A stretch of 64,000 nucleotides of DNA from Paraburkholderia sp. BL9I2N2 (GTDB lineage: Bacteria > Pseudomonadota > Gammaproteobacteria > Burkholderiales > Burkholderiaceae), in the NCBI RefSeq assembly GCF_004339745.1, contig NZ_SMGP01000001.1, positions 2,728,001 to 2,792,000 on the forward strand. Reading direction: 5' to 3'. The position numbers and the translations under genes were made by a program. Positions 26,166-35,218 of the stretch are shown here, piece by piece (the stretch's first letter is position 1; the number at the start of each line of letters is the position of its first letter). The notes under the pieces are model-generated. The model was not told the origin of the DNA, searched no databases, and was given only the letters and a program-made list of their open reading frames with translations.

Positions 26166-27563
26166 ATGGCCGCAATCGATCAACAGGCAAGCGCAACAAC
26201 GCAGCGGGCGCACCACGCGCAATCCGCGCAACGCATGGACAATTCGGCGGCGCATCGGGTCGTGATCGTCGGCGGCGGTGTGGGTGGACTCGGGCTCGCC
26301 ACGCGCCTGTCCGAATCGCTCGGGCGTGCCGGCCTCGCGCAGATCGTGCTGGTCGACCGCTGGCCCACGCACTTCTGGAAGCCCCTGCTGCACGAAGCCG
26401 CTTCAGGTCAACTCGATCCCGCGACCCATCAACTGCAATATGCGGTGCAGGCGCAACGGCACGGCTTCGAATTCGAACAGGGTGAACTCACTGCGCTCGA
26501 TCGCGCCGAGCGGCATATCACGCTGAGCGCGTTACACGATGCAGACGGCCGCGAAATTCTGCCGGCACGGCAGATCGCTTTCGATACGCTGGTGCTGGCC
26601 ATGGGCAGCGTCACACAGTATTTCGGCGTGCCCGGCGCTGCGGAGCATGCGTTGCCGCTCGAATCGGTCGCACATGCGGAAGCATTCCGCCGCAAGTTGC
26701 TCGATGCCTGTCTGCGCGCGAACCATGCGCGCCGGGCGCAGACCGCGCATGCGGCTACACCGGTGTCGATCAACATCATCGGTGCCGGCGCGACGGGTGT
26801 CGAACTCGCCGCCGCGTTGCGCGACACGGTGCGTTTGCTGAATCGCTACAGCCCGTTTTCACTCGATCCGGTGCGCGACTTCCGCATTCGTTTGATCGAA
26901 AGCAGCGGACGTGTGCTGCCCGCTTTGTCCGAAACGATTTCAGCGCGCGCACAGCGGATGCTCGCCAGTCTCGGCGTGGAAGTGTTAAGTGCCACGCGTG
27001 TCACCGAAGTGCGCGCCGATGCCGTGCTGACCGACGGCGGCGCCCCTCTCGCCAGCGACATCGCGATCTGGACAGCGGGCATCTCGGGACCACCTGTATT
27101 GCGCACGTTAGACGGCATCGCGGTGAATCGCAACGCGCAGATCCAGGTGAATCGCACGTTGCAATGCACGAACGATCCGAATATCTTCGGCCTCGGCGAC
27201 TGCGCGGCCTGCCCCGCCGACGACGCCGGCGCATTCCTCGCGCCGCGCGCGCAGGTCGCGCATCAACAGGCGCTGTTTCTCGCGCGCGCATTGAAGTGCC
27301 GGATCGCAGGTGAAGCGTTACCCGGGTTCGTGTACCGCGACGCCGGCACGTTGGTCGGCTTCGGGCGTGAGGGCACCATAGGCAGCCTCAGCAACAGCTT
27401 GCTGACGCAGCCGGTGTTTGTCGATGGCTGGCTCGCCACTGCGGTCTACAAGCTCATCTATCGGCGGCACGTCATGACACTGACCGGTTTCGCGCGCATG
27501 GCGCTCGATACGGCGAGCCACTGGTTGCGCAGACGCGTGCATCCGGTGATCCGTTTGCACTAG
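26166..27563 (+). CDS. Type II NADH dehydrogenase (NDH-2-like)
   Basis: 465 aa FAD/NAD(P) disulfide-reductase fold. FAD site VVIVGGGVGGLGLATRL; NAD site NIIGAGATGVELAAALR; third motif NIFGLGDCAACP. The C-terminus (about 415-460) has an amphipathic stretch (TAVYKLIYRRHVM) as in membrane-associated NDH-2, which passes electrons from NADH to quinone without pumping protons. AGGAGG lies 9 bp before the ATG at 26166. Confidence 0.88.
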   Translation: MAAIDQQASATTQRAHHAQSAQRMDNSAAHRVVIVGGGVGGLGLATRLSESLGRAGLAQIVLVDRWPTHFWKPLLHEAASGQLDPATHQLQYAVQAQRHGFEFEQGELTALDRAERHITLSALHDADGREILPARQIAFDTLVLAMGSVTQYFGVPGAAEHALPLESVAHAEAFRRKLLDACLRANHARRAQTAHAATPVSINIIGAGATGVELAAALRDTVRLLNRYSPFSLDPVRDFRIRLIESSGRVLPALSETISARAQRMLASLGVEVLSATRVTEVRADAVLTDGGAPLASDIAIWTAGISGPPVLRTLDGIAVNRNAQIQVNRTLQCTNDPNIFGLGDCAACPADDAGAFLAPRAQVAHQQALFLARALKCRIAGEALPGFVYRDAGTLVGFGREGTIGSLSNSLLTQPVFVDGWLATAVYKLIYRRHVMTLTGFARMALDTASHWLRRRVHPVIRLH

Positions 27564-27636
27564 AGAAAACTTTGCCGCTCACGCGCCGATAGATGCGATC
27601 GGTTCGGCAAGTGAGCGGCTTGCCACCTACTTCAAC

Positions 27637-27984
27637 CTAGCGCATCTGAAACGCGTCCGCCACGGAACGCGCGCCGTCCGGCAACGGACACGGCTGCGGA
27701 TACTGGCTGTCCGACACGTCCATGCAACCCGCCGCGCGCGCGACGGCCAGTTCACGCTTCACCTCCTCGCGGGTCTTTCCCTGCGGCGCCTGCCGCGCCT
27801 TCCGCACCGCACGCTCTTCTCCACCCTGCACCTGTTGCGGCTTTTGCTGCACCTGCTCCTGAGCCTCGTAAGCCACACGCGGCCCCGTAGCTGGGTCAAG
27901 CGACGAAACACCGTCGCTCGCCACCGACACACTCATCCACGCAAAGCCCAGCACGACTCCCGCAAACCACTTCGCTTTCCGCAC
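27637..27984 (-). CDS. DUF4148 secreted protein (first copy)
   Basis: 115 aa. N-terminal signal MRKAKWFAGVVLGFAWMSVSVAS, a Gln/Lys-rich middle, then the DUF4148 signature KTREEVKRELAVARAAG. The family is common in Burkholderiales, periplasmic and of unknown role. A CusR-like box (28056-28073) sits 71 bp upstream, suggesting control by the two-component system next door. Confidence 0.82.
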   Translation of the reverse strand: MRKAKWFAGVVLGFAWMSVSVASDGVSSLDPATGPRVAYEAQEQVQQKPQQVQGGEERAVRKARQAPQGKTREEVKRELAVARAAGCMDVSDSQYPQPCPLPDGARSVADAFQMR

Positions 27985-28055
27985 GATCTATTCTCCGATT
28001 CCGTTTGATTGAGCTCCCATGCTAGATCGAAGCGGCTCCCTGAACATGAGCGTGC

Positions 28056-28073
28056 CATGACGATCCTGTCATG
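28056..28073. promoter_or_regulatory. CusR-like response-regulator box 1
   Basis: CATGACGATCCTGTCATG: 6-bp arms around six bases. It fits the ATGAC-N6-GTCAT pattern of CusR/CopR-type boxes and lies just upstream of the DUF4148 gene on the minus strand. Confidence 0.65.
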
Positions 28074-28111
28074 CGTGCGACGCACCGCAATAAAACATGC
28101 ACGCAAGATAT

Positions 28112-28127
28112 ATGACTGAATTGTCAT
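28112..28127. promoter_or_regulatory. CusR-like response-regulator box 2
   Basis: ATGACTGAATTGTCAT has the same spacing as box 1, 56 bp away. It precedes the plus-strand unit with the small membrane protein, the response regulator and the sensor kinase, so it may serve autoregulation. Confidence 0.65.
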
Positions 28128-28228
28128 GTTGCGTTCATGTTCGCATCGATCAGGTATCCGTACGATGGACCCGTTCTATCTTCAAATTGAACCGTATGCG
28201 GCACTTTCAACGAATGCGAAGTCTGACG

Positions 28229-28585
28229 ATGCGCATCACGCATTTCAGTGCAAGCGTCCCGGCACGCTGGGAACGGCTCCGCATCGATCACCCGGTCTCT
28301 CTGGGAGCCGCGCTGCTCGTCATTGCACTCAGTTCGCTAGCGTTCTGGTGGATTCAGCCTGACGGGCTGTTCGACGGCGGCAAACCAGCCTGCCCTTCCG
28401 TATATGCAAAGTCAACTGGCCAGGACGAGCCGTTATTCAAGCGAGGCCTGCTCTCGCTCGAGGTGTTTTCCGCGATGACTCGCACCATGCCGCGGACTTC
28501 CAGTTCGCTGCCTGCAGTCGATCACGGGCTCGATGCAGCCAATGCCTCCACGTCATGCGCGCCCAATGCACGCATCGGCCGCTGA
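28229..28585 (+). CDS. Small single-span membrane protein, hypothetical
   Basis: 118 aa if started at ATG 28229. One clear membrane segment (PVSLGAALLVIALSSLAFWWI, written here in two parts: PVSLGAALLVIAL and SSLAFWWI) is followed by a hydrophilic tail. It is 22 bp upstream of the response regulator in the same direction, downstream of box 2. I recognise no family; the start is uncertain (ATG 28214 is also possible). Confidence 0.4.
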   Translation: MRITHFSASVPARWERLRIDHPVSLGAALLVIALSSLAFWWIQPDGLFDGGKPACPSVYAKSTGQDEPLFKRGLLSLEVFSAMTRTMPRTSSSLPAVDHGLDAANASTSCAPNARIGR

Positions 28586-28607
28586 CTCGCGGCACTGAGA
28601 GAAAATC

Positions 28608-29291
28608 ATGCGTATCCTGATCGTCGAGGACGAAATCAAAACCGGCACGTATCTTCGCAAAGGTTTGACCGAAGCGGGCTTTATCGTCGACTGGGTGGAA
28701 GACGGCGTGACCGGCCAGCACCGCGCGTTGACGGAGGACTACGACCTGATCGTCCTCGACGTCATGCTGCCGGGCCAGGACGGCTGGACGGTGCTGAAAA
28801 ACCTGCGCCGCACCCATTCGACTTCGGTCCTGCTGCTCACCGCGCGCGACGAGGTGGACGACAAAGTGCGCGGCCTCAACATGGGTGGCGACGACTATCT
28901 CGTCAAGCCGTTCGACTTCGCCGAACTGCTGGCCCGTGTGCGCTCGATTCTGCGACGTGGGCAAACGCGCGACGCGGCTTCCCTGCAAGTCGCCAATCTG
29001 GTGCTCGACCTGACGCGCCGCAAGGCCACGCGCCACGGTGACATGATCCTGCTCACGGCCAAGGAATTCGCGTTGTTATGGCTGCTGATGCGTCGTCAGG
29101 GTGAAATTCTGCCGCGTTCGACGATTGCGTCCCAGGTGTGGGACATGAACTTCGACAGCGACACGAATGTCGTCGACGCCGCGATCCGCCGCCTGCGCGC
29201 GAAGGTCGACGACAATTACGAGCCCAAGCTGATTCACACCGTGCGCGGCATGGGTTACGTACTGGAAGAGCGCGGCCCATCGCAGTCATGA
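28608..29291 (+). CDS. OmpR-family response regulator, heavy-metal type
   Basis: 227 aa. Receiver domain with phospho-acceptor Asp51 ([10 protein letters not shown]) and Lys100 (YLVKPFDF); C-terminal winged helix ending [34 protein letters not shown] is typical of CusR/CopR/IrlR regulators. It overlaps the kinase gene by 4 bp (ATGA). The CusR-like boxes around this locus are its probable targets. Confidence 0.95.
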   Translation: MRILIVEDEIKTGTYLRKGLTEAGFIVDWVEDGVTGQHRALTEDYDLIVLDVMLPGQDGWTVLKNLRRTHSTSVLLLTARDEVDDKVRGLNMGGDDYLVKPFDFAELLARVRSILRRGQTRDAASLQVANLVLDLTRRKATRHGDMILLTAKEFALLWLLMRRQGEILPRSTIASQVWDMNFDSDTNVVDAAIRRLRAKVDDNYEPKLIHTVRGMGYVLEERGPSQS

Positions 29292-30745
29292 TCCGACGTC
29301 TACTCGCGGCGCTGCGCCTGCGCGCGTCAACGCTGCGCTTCAGGCCGCCCGCGCGGCTCGTGCCGCGCACCTTGCGTGCGAGGCTGTCGATACTCTTCGC
29401 CCTTTCGACTTCGCTGCTACTCATATTCAATGGCGTATTGCTGTATCACGGCCTGAAAACGCGCATCGAAGCCGCGTCGGCGCGCGAGATGACCACCACG
29501 CTCGCCGCGCTGCAATTGCGCCTGCACACCATGCCCAGCATCCAGGCGGTCAGCGCTGATCGTGAGACGTGGCACAACCAGCTATACGGACATCAGAACC
29601 TGGATATCGCGCTGTTCGATTCGCGCAGCGCACCGCTCATTCGCACCAACGGCTACTGGCCGAATGCGGAGACCATGACCGTGCGCGCTGGCGTCGCACC
29701 CGTGCGCGTGTCGATCGAGAAACTGCCGCTGCGCTTTCTGGTGGCAATGGCGCTGCTCGGCGACCCATCCGGCACACAAGTGCGCGTGGTCGTGCAATAC
29801 GACGCGAGCGGCGAACGCGCGTTACTGCGCGCCTACGCACTCAACGTGCTGGTCGTCATCGTGACGGGGACGCTGGTGAATGCGCTGCTTGCGTGGTCGA
29901 TCGCCCGTTTCGGACTGCGGCCGCTGGCTCGTTTGACGGCGCGCGCCGAGCAGATCTCCAGCAGCCATCTCGCCGAACCATTGCCCGAGCGCGACATGCC
30001 TGGCGAACTGAAGGAGCTGAGCCGTGCCTTCAATCGCATGCTGGCGCGCCTGCATGAATCGTTCACGCGTCTCACGCAATTTTCATCCGACCTTGCGCAT
30101 GACATGCGGACTCCCCTCACGAATCTGCTGGCTGAAGCGCAAGTGGCACTCTCGCAACCGCGTTCCGCCGACGAATACCGCGGCGTGATCGAATCGAGCG
30201 TGGACGAATTCCAGCGCCTCGCGCGTCTTATCGACAGCATGCTGTTTCTCGCGCGCGCGGACAGCATTCGCCACCGCTTGACGCTGCAATGTGTCGACGG
30301 GCGCAGCGAGGCGCTGCGCATTGCCGGCTACTACGAAATCATGGCGGCGGATGCCGGCGTCGAAATCGTCGTATTGGGCAATGCGCGTTTCGAAGGCGAT
30401 GTGCTGATGGTGCAACGGGCGCTCAGCAACCTGATTTCGAACGCGTTGACCCACGCGCCGCGCGGCAGCACCGTCGACGTGCAGTGCGCGGAACGCAGGC
30501 GCTATGCGCACCTCTCGGTGTCGGACACCGGCGCCGGCATCGCGCGACCGCATCTGGAGCGCATCTTCGACCGTTTTTACCGGGTCGATCCATCGCGGCA
30601 CAACTCGGCAAGCGGCACGGGCCTCGGACTTGCCATCGTCAAGTCGATCATGGACGAACATCACGGCGAATGCAGCGTGGAAAGCGTGCCGCACGTGCGC
30701 ACCACGTTCAGCTTGCGCTTCCCGAGGCATCCGCCGATCAGTTGA
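29288..30745 (+). CDS. Heavy-metal sensor histidine kinase (CusS-like)
   Basis: 485 aa. Helix 1 at ~33-55, a periplasmic sensor to ~180, helix 2 at ~184-205, HAMP, HisKA with His271 ([15 protein letters not shown]), and HATPase_c with [16 protein letters not shown] and [13 protein letters not shown]. The metal or stimulus is not evident: I see no clear cluster of Met, Cys or His in the sensor region, and no efflux genes are adjacent. Confidence 0.93.
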   Translation: MIRRLLAALRLRASTLRFRPPARLVPRTLRARLSILFALSTSLLLIFNGVLLYHGLKTRIEAASAREMTTTLAALQLRLHTMPSIQAVSADRETWHNQLYGHQNLDIALFDSRSAPLIRTNGYWPNAETMTVRAGVAPVRVSIEKLPLRFLVAMALLGDPSGTQVRVVVQYDASGERALLRAYALNVLVVIVTGTLVNALLAWSIARFGLRPLARLTARAEQISSSHLAEPLPERDMPGELKELSRAFNRMLARLHESFTRLTQFSSDLAHDMRTPLTNLLAEAQVALSQPRSADEYRGVIESSVDEFQRLARLIDSMLFLARADSIRHRLTLQCVDGRSEALRIAGYYEIMAADAGVEIVVLGNARFEGDVLMVQRALSNLISNALTHAPRGSTVDVQCAERRRYAHLSVSDTGAGIARPHLERIFDRFYRVDPSRHNSASGTGLGLAIVKSIMDEHHGECSVESVPHVRTTFSLRFPRHPPIS

Positions 30746-30765
30746 GCCAGGCACACGCCCGCACG

Positions 30766-30781
30766 ATGACAAAACTATCAT
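30766..30781. promoter_or_regulatory. CusR-like response-regulator box 3
   Basis: ATGACAAAACTATCAT: left half ATGACAA, six-base spacing, right half with one change (ATCAT for GTCAT). It lies 94 bp upstream of the second DUF4148 gene. Confidence 0.55.
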
Positions 30782-30826
30782 GCGGCGATCACCACGGTCT
30801 CATCCCCTGCTATGCACAATATCCCT

Positions 30827-30848
30827 GTCTGATCAACATTGATCAGAC
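30827..30848. promoter_or_regulatory. 22-nt palindrome upstream of the second DUF4148 gene
   Basis: GTCTGATCAA and TTGATCAGAC form perfect 10-bp arms around CA, 26 bp before the start codon. No T tract follows, so an operator or a 5' UTR hairpin is more likely than a terminator. Confidence 0.5.
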
Positions 30849-30874
30849 ATCCCAATCAACTTGCAGAGGACGCG

Positions 30875-31162
30875 ATGAAACACTACGCAACCGCCCTGAT
30901 TCTGAGCACACTCGCCACCACCGCCGTAGCAACCGACAACAACAGCATTCCCACCTTCACCTCGCAACCACAAGGCACCCTCGCGGGCCAGCCGCAACAG
31001 ATGGGGAAATCCCGCGAACAGGTGCGTCAGGAGTTAATCGAGGCTCAGCGGCAAGGTCTCATTCCCAACACCGAGGCCGACTATCCGCCGAGTCAACGGA
31101 GCATCGACGCGAATAAAGCCCGCCATGCAGCCATGCAACGCTACTGGGCCGAGAACGACTGA
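30875..31162 (+). CDS. DUF4148 secreted protein (second copy)
   Basis: 95 aa. Signal peptide MKHYATALILSTLATTAVA; DUF4148 motif KSREQVRQELIEAQRQGLIP. AGAGGA lies before the ATG at 30875. It is a paralogue of the protein at 27637-27984, and both carry CusR-like boxes upstream, which suggests one regulon flanking the two-component genes. Function unknown. Confidence 0.82.
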   Translation: MKHYATALILSTLATTAVATDNNSIPTFTSQPQGTLAGQPQQMGKSREQVRQELIEAQRQGLIPNTEADYPPSQRSIDANKARHAAMQRYWAEND

Positions 31163-31228
31163 CACTCGTTCGGCAACAGATACAGATGCAATTCACAACG
31201 CGATCGTCGCATCAACGGAAGCTCGTTC

Positions 31229-31855
31229 ATGACATACCCGAAACGCATGCTCGTCGAAAACCTCGCCTGGTCCGACGAAATCAACAACCGTGATCCCGCG
31301 TATTTCCGGCGCCTCGCCAGCAATCAGCAACCGAACGTGCTGTGGATCGGTTGCTCCGACAGCCGCGTGCCGGAAGCGATTACGCGGGCGATGCCCGGCG
31401 AGATCTTCGTGCATCGAAATATCGCGAATCTCGTCGCCGACAACGACGACAACCTCTCGAGCGTGCTCGAATACGCGGTCACCGCACTGCAGGTGGAGCA
31501 TGTGATCGTCTGCGGCCATCACTGCTGCGGCGGCGTGCAGGCGGCGCTGCGGCCACCCGTGCCCGAACTGCCGAACGTCAATCGGCGCATTGGGGGAATT
31601 CGCCGGCTGTGCGCGCTGCACACCACCGAATTGCGCGAGCTGCCGAGCTTCGAGGCACGCGTGGATCGGCTCGCCGAACTCAATGTGCTGGCACAGGTTC
31701 AGGCGCTGCACGCCATGCCGCTGATTCAGCGTGCGCGGCGTCCCGTGCAGATTCACGGCTGGATTTTCTCGATGCTCGAAGGGCGTCTGAAAACATTGAC
31801 CGACACGCCCTGGACCGCGAACAGCAACGCTGCCACCGAAGCCGCGATGGGCTGA
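31229..31855 (+). CDS. Beta-class carbonic anhydrase
   Basis: 208 aa. Zinc ligands Cys42 (GCSDSRVPE), His97 and Cys100 (VCGHHCCGGV), with the Asp44-Arg46 dyad. It interconverts CO2 and bicarbonate. The SulP transporter gene follows on the same strand; fusions and pairs of SulP with carbonic anhydrase are known, pointing to bicarbonate handling. The intervening terminator suggests only partial read-through. Confidence 0.95.
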   Translation: MTYPKRMLVENLAWSDEINNRDPAYFRRLASNQQPNVLWIGCSDSRVPEAITRAMPGEIFVHRNIANLVADNDDNLSSVLEYAVTALQVEHVIVCGHHCCGGVQAALRPPVPELPNVNRRIGGIRRLCALHTTELRELPSFEARVDRLAELNVLAQVQALHAMPLIQRARRPVQIHGWIFSMLEGRLKTLTDTPWTANSNAATEAAMG

Positions 31856-31938
31856 CCGCCGCTGCACCAACCCGTCGCAATACGTGCGAGCAGACCGACT
31901 CGTCCCAATCCCCCGCGCTGCTGTAACCGCGCACGACA

Positions 31939-31967
31939 AACGCCGCCGATAAGCGCGGCGTTTTTTT
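31939..31967 (+). terminator. Intrinsic terminator after the carbonic anhydrase gene
   Basis: AACGCCGC / GCGGCGTT stem with an 8-nt loop, followed by T residues. It is 84 bp after the stop codon and ends 30 bp before the SulP start. Confidence 0.8.
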
Positions 31968-31997
31968 CGACTCCCCAGCTTGGAGGCAAGCTTTACG

Positions 31998-33491
31998 ATG
32001 ATTCCATCCACCTCTGAACAACCTGAAGTCAACAGCAGCCCCGCGTCTCGCCCGTATGCATGGCGCAGCGACCTGCTCGCGGGCATCACCGTTTTCCTGA
32101 TTGCGTTGCCGCTATGCCTGGGCATCGCGCAGGCTTCCGGCGTCGCACCATTCGCCGGCATTCTGGCCGGCGTGATCGGCGGCCTTGTGGTCGCGTTGCT
32201 GAGCGGCTCACGGCTGAGCGTGAGTGGACCGGCGGCCGGGCTCGTCGTGATTGTCGTCGATGCGCTGGCCACGCTCGGCAGCTTCGCCGCGTTTCTGAGC
32301 GCGCTCGTGATCGCGGGCGCCTTGCAGATCATGCTAGGCTTTCTGCGCGCCGGACGGCTGGCGAGCTATGTGCCGGTGCCGGTGATCAACGGCATGCTTG
32401 CCTCGATCGGCATTCTGCTGATCGCCAACCAGTTGCCGCTGGCCGCGGGCATCGGTGGCGACGGCATCTCCGTGGTCATGCCGCTCCTCGCGATCGCGTC
32501 GATCGCCATACTCGTGGCGTGGAACACGCCAACGTTGCAGCGCTGGCGGCTCGTACGCGCGGCTCCCGCGCCGCTTGTGGTGGTGTTGATCGGCATCGCG
32601 GTCGCAGGATTCGCCGACTCTCTCGCACCGGGCAACGCGATCGCGTCCGTGCAACGTGTGGCGATGCCCGCGCTCGGATCATGGGATGCGTTTCGCGACG
32701 CGCTCACGTTTCCCGGCTTCGCGCACTGGCTCGACCCCGCTGTGTGGCGCGTGGCCGTGGTGATCGCGATCGTCGCGAGTCTGGAAACCTTGCTGAGTCT
32801 CGAAGCGCTCGAACAGATCGATCCCGCGCATCACAGAGCGCCGCCCGACCGTGAACTGAAGGCGCAAGGCGTCGGCAACCTGCTCGCCGGTCTGATCGGC
32901 GCGCTGCCGCTCACCGCCGTGGTCGTGCGCAGCGCCGCCAACGTGCATGCGGGTGCCCGCAGCCGTATTTCGTGCATGACACACGGCCTCGTGCTGCTGA
33001 TCGCCACGCTCACGCTGACCGGCGTGATCAATATGATTCCACTCGCCAGCCTCGCGGCGATTCTGATCCACACCGGCTACAAACTCGCGAAGCCGCAGCT
33101 GTTCGTCGCAATGGGCCGCGCCGGACGCAGTCAGTTCGTGCCGTTCATCGGCACCATCGCCGGGGTGCTGTTGACGGATCTGCTGAGCGGCATTGCAATC
33201 GGCTTCGCGCTGAGCGTGGTACTTGTTGTCGAACGCAACCTGCATCGCGCGATGAGCTTCACGCGCGACGGCGATCACTACGTGCTGACCTTGCGCAAGA
33301 ACGCGAGCTTCTTCTGTACGCCGCAACTGAAACGTTATCTCGGGCAGATTCCGCCGGGCGCGACCTTGATTCTCGACGCGACCCAGGCCGATTATATTGA
33401 CTACGACGTGCGGCGCGTGATCGACAGTTTCATGGCGGATGCGCGGACCGGCAGTGTGCGGATCGAGTACCGGCACTGGCCAGCTGCCTGA
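31998..33491 (+). CDS. SulP-family anion transporter
   Basis: 497 aa. DLLAGITVFLIALPLCLGIAQASGV is the SulP signature; 10-12 helices follow, then a short STAS-like C-terminal domain (about 420-497, LTLRKNASFFCTPQLKRYL, LDATQADYIDYD). The neighbouring carbonic anhydrase suggests bicarbonate, but sulphate is equally possible by family. The ATG at 31998 is used; a TTG at 31980 is less likely. Confidence 0.92.
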   Translation: MIPSTSEQPEVNSSPASRPYAWRSDLLAGITVFLIALPLCLGIAQASGVAPFAGILAGVIGGLVVALLSGSRLSVSGPAAGLVVIVVDALATLGSFAAFLSALVIAGALQIMLGFLRAGRLASYVPVPVINGMLASIGILLIANQLPLAAGIGGDGISVVMPLLAIASIAILVAWNTPTLQRWRLVRAAPAPLVVVLIGIAVAGFADSLAPGNAIASVQRVAMPALGSWDAFRDALTFPGFAHWLDPAVWRVAVVIAIVASLETLLSLEALEQIDPAHHRAPPDRELKAQGVGNLLAGLIGALPLTAVVVRSAANVHAGARSRISCMTHGLVLLIATLTLTGVINMIPLASLAAILIHTGYKLAKPQLFVAMGRAGRSQFVPFIGTIAGVLLTDLLSGIAIGFALSVVLVVERNLHRAMSFTRDGDHYVLTLRKNASFFCTPQLKRYLGQIPPGATLILDATQADYIDYDVRRVIDSFMADARTGSVRIEYRHWPAA

Positions 33492-33508
33492 TTACGCATT
33501 GCGGATGT

Positions 33509-34402
33509 TCAGTCCAAAAACTCGGTTGCCCGCTTACGTAACACCGCGCCGAAGTCGTCGAGCCAGTCGATCGATAAACGCCAGCTCTGCCAGTAGAGAT
33601 CGACATCGATATGCTTGCCGGGCGCGATCTCCACCAGTTCGCCGCTGGCCAGATGCGGGGCGATCATGCGTTCCGGACACATGCCCCAGCCGAGGCCCGT
33701 GACGCAGGCGCGCAAAAAACCGGCGACGTGCGGAATCCAATGCAACGGCGGATCAATGTCCGCGCGCGTGATGCGGCGCATGAAGCGCTTTTGCAACTGG
33801 TCCTTGGGATTGAAGTCGACGCACGGCGTACGCCGCAAACTCTCGCGCGTGACGCCGTCGGCAAAGTGACGTGCGAGAAAATCCGGTGAACAGACCGCCA
33901 GATAACGCATCCGCCCAAGACGCGTGGAGCGGCAACCCTGCACGGGCTCGGCTTGCGTGGTGACGGCGCCTTGCACGCTACCGTCGCGAATCCGCTGCGC
34001 GGTGTGGTCCTGATCGTCGATCACCAGATCGAGCAGCATCTCCCGCTCGACGCAAAATTGCGCGACCGCGTCGATAAACCAGGTGCCGACGCTGTCGTCG
34101 TTGACGGCCACGCGCAGCGCCGGCCACGGTTCGACCAGCGCGCCGGGCAGCGCCGGCAGGCGGCCGGTCAGCTCCGCTTCGAGCAATTGCACGCGTTCGG
34201 TGTGGCGGCACAGCAGCGCGCCCGAGGTGGTCGCGACACAGGGCTGGCCGCGCTTCACCAGCACGCTGCCCACGCGCTCTTCCAGCAGTTTGACCCGTTG
34301 CGATACCGCGGACGGTGTCACATTCAGTTCGCTGGCGGCACGGTCGAACGAACCGTGGCGCACCACGGCGGCCAGCGCATCGAGCAACGCATAGTCGAGC
34401 AT
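33509..34402 (-). CDS. argP: LysR-family regulator ArgP (LysG/IciA-type)
   Basis: 297 aa. HTH ALLDALAAVVRHGSFDRAASELNVTPSAVSQRVKLLEE and the effector-domain motifs (GWGMCPERMIAPHL, LYWQSWRL) match ArgP/LysG. These sense lysine or arginine and activate a divergent LysE/ArgO exporter gene, exactly the arrangement here (97-bp gap). The symbol rests on this synteny plus sequence. Confidence 0.88.
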   Translation of the reverse strand: MLDYALLDALAAVVRHGSFDRAASELNVTPSAVSQRVKLLEERVGSVLVKRGQPCVATTSGALLCRHTERVQLLEAELTGRLPALPGALVEPWPALRVAVNDDSVGTWFIDAVAQFCVEREMLLDLVIDDQDHTAQRIRDGSVQGAVTTQAEPVQGCRSTRLGRMRYLAVCSPDFLARHFADGVTRESLRRTPCVDFNPKDQLQKRFMRRITRADIDPPLHWIPHVAGFLRACVTGLGWGMCPERMIAPHLASGELVEIAPGKHIDVDLYWQSWRLSIDWLDDFGAVLRKRATEFLD

Positions 34403-34499
34403 TAGCGTTCCTTAATCGGCATTAAGTGAATTAGCTTCTCTTATGAGCAGCAAACCCGCAGACTAGCCTCGTTCGCTTCTCCCGTCTACTGGATCGATT

Positions 34500-35117
34500 A
34501 TGAATTGGCTGTCTTTTTCTCACGGCGCCGCCTTGTGCGCCTCCCTGATCGTGACGATCGGCGCGCAAAACGCCTTCGTGCTGCGTCAGGGCATCATGCG
34601 CTCGCATGTCGGCAAGATCGTCGCGCTGTGCGCGTTGTCGGACTGCCTTCTGATCGGCGCGGGGGTCGGCGGCGCATCGGTATTGGTCGAGCGCTATCCT
34701 GTGTTCGTTCACGCCATGCTGTATGTCGGGCTTGCCTATCTTGCGTGGTTCGGGATCAGCGCGTTGCGCCGCGCGGTGCGGCCTGGGCATGCGGTACTGG
34801 AAGGCGGGGACGTCAGCGCGGCGCCCGTGCAGCGCGCCGTGCCGATCATTCTGATGACGCTCGCCTTCACGTGGCTCAATCCGCACGTCTATCTCGACAC
34901 GTTCCTATTGATCGGCACGGCCGGCGCACGCGAACCCGAAGGCGCGCGGATCGCTTTTGCGCTGGGCGCGATGGCGGTCAGCGGAATCTGGTTTATCGGA
35001 TTGGGCTACGGCGCACGGGCGCTCGCGCCGCTCTTCAAGCGGGCGACAGCATGGCGCGTGCTGGATGGCGCGATCGGCAGCATGGTGCTGCTGCTCGCGG
35101 TGACACAGTTTCGGTGA
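34500..35117 (+). CDS. LysE/ArgO-family amino acid exporter
   Basis: 205 aa, about six helices. SHGAALCASLIVTIGAQNAFVLRQGIMRSH and TLAFTWLNPHVYLDTFLLIG are diagnostic. It exports arginine or lysine, protecting against overload and against toxic analogues. Controlled, by inference, by the divergent ArgP. Confidence 0.93.
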   Translation: MNWLSFSHGAALCASLIVTIGAQNAFVLRQGIMRSHVGKIVALCALSDCLLIGAGVGGASVLVERYPVFVHAMLYVGLAYLAWFGISALRRAVRPGHAVLEGGDVSAAPVQRAVPIILMTLAFTWLNPHVYLDTFLLIGTAGAREPEGARIAFALGAMAVSGIWFIGLGYGARALAPLFKRATAWRVLDGAIGSMVLLLAVTQFR

Positions 35118-35218
35118 GCGCCGCCAGCGCGGTTGCCGTCAGGTGGTGTTGCCGGAACACAAAAACTTTAGAAACTACGGTGTCCGCGCCACGGCAAACC
35201 CGTACGCAGCACACCCGC

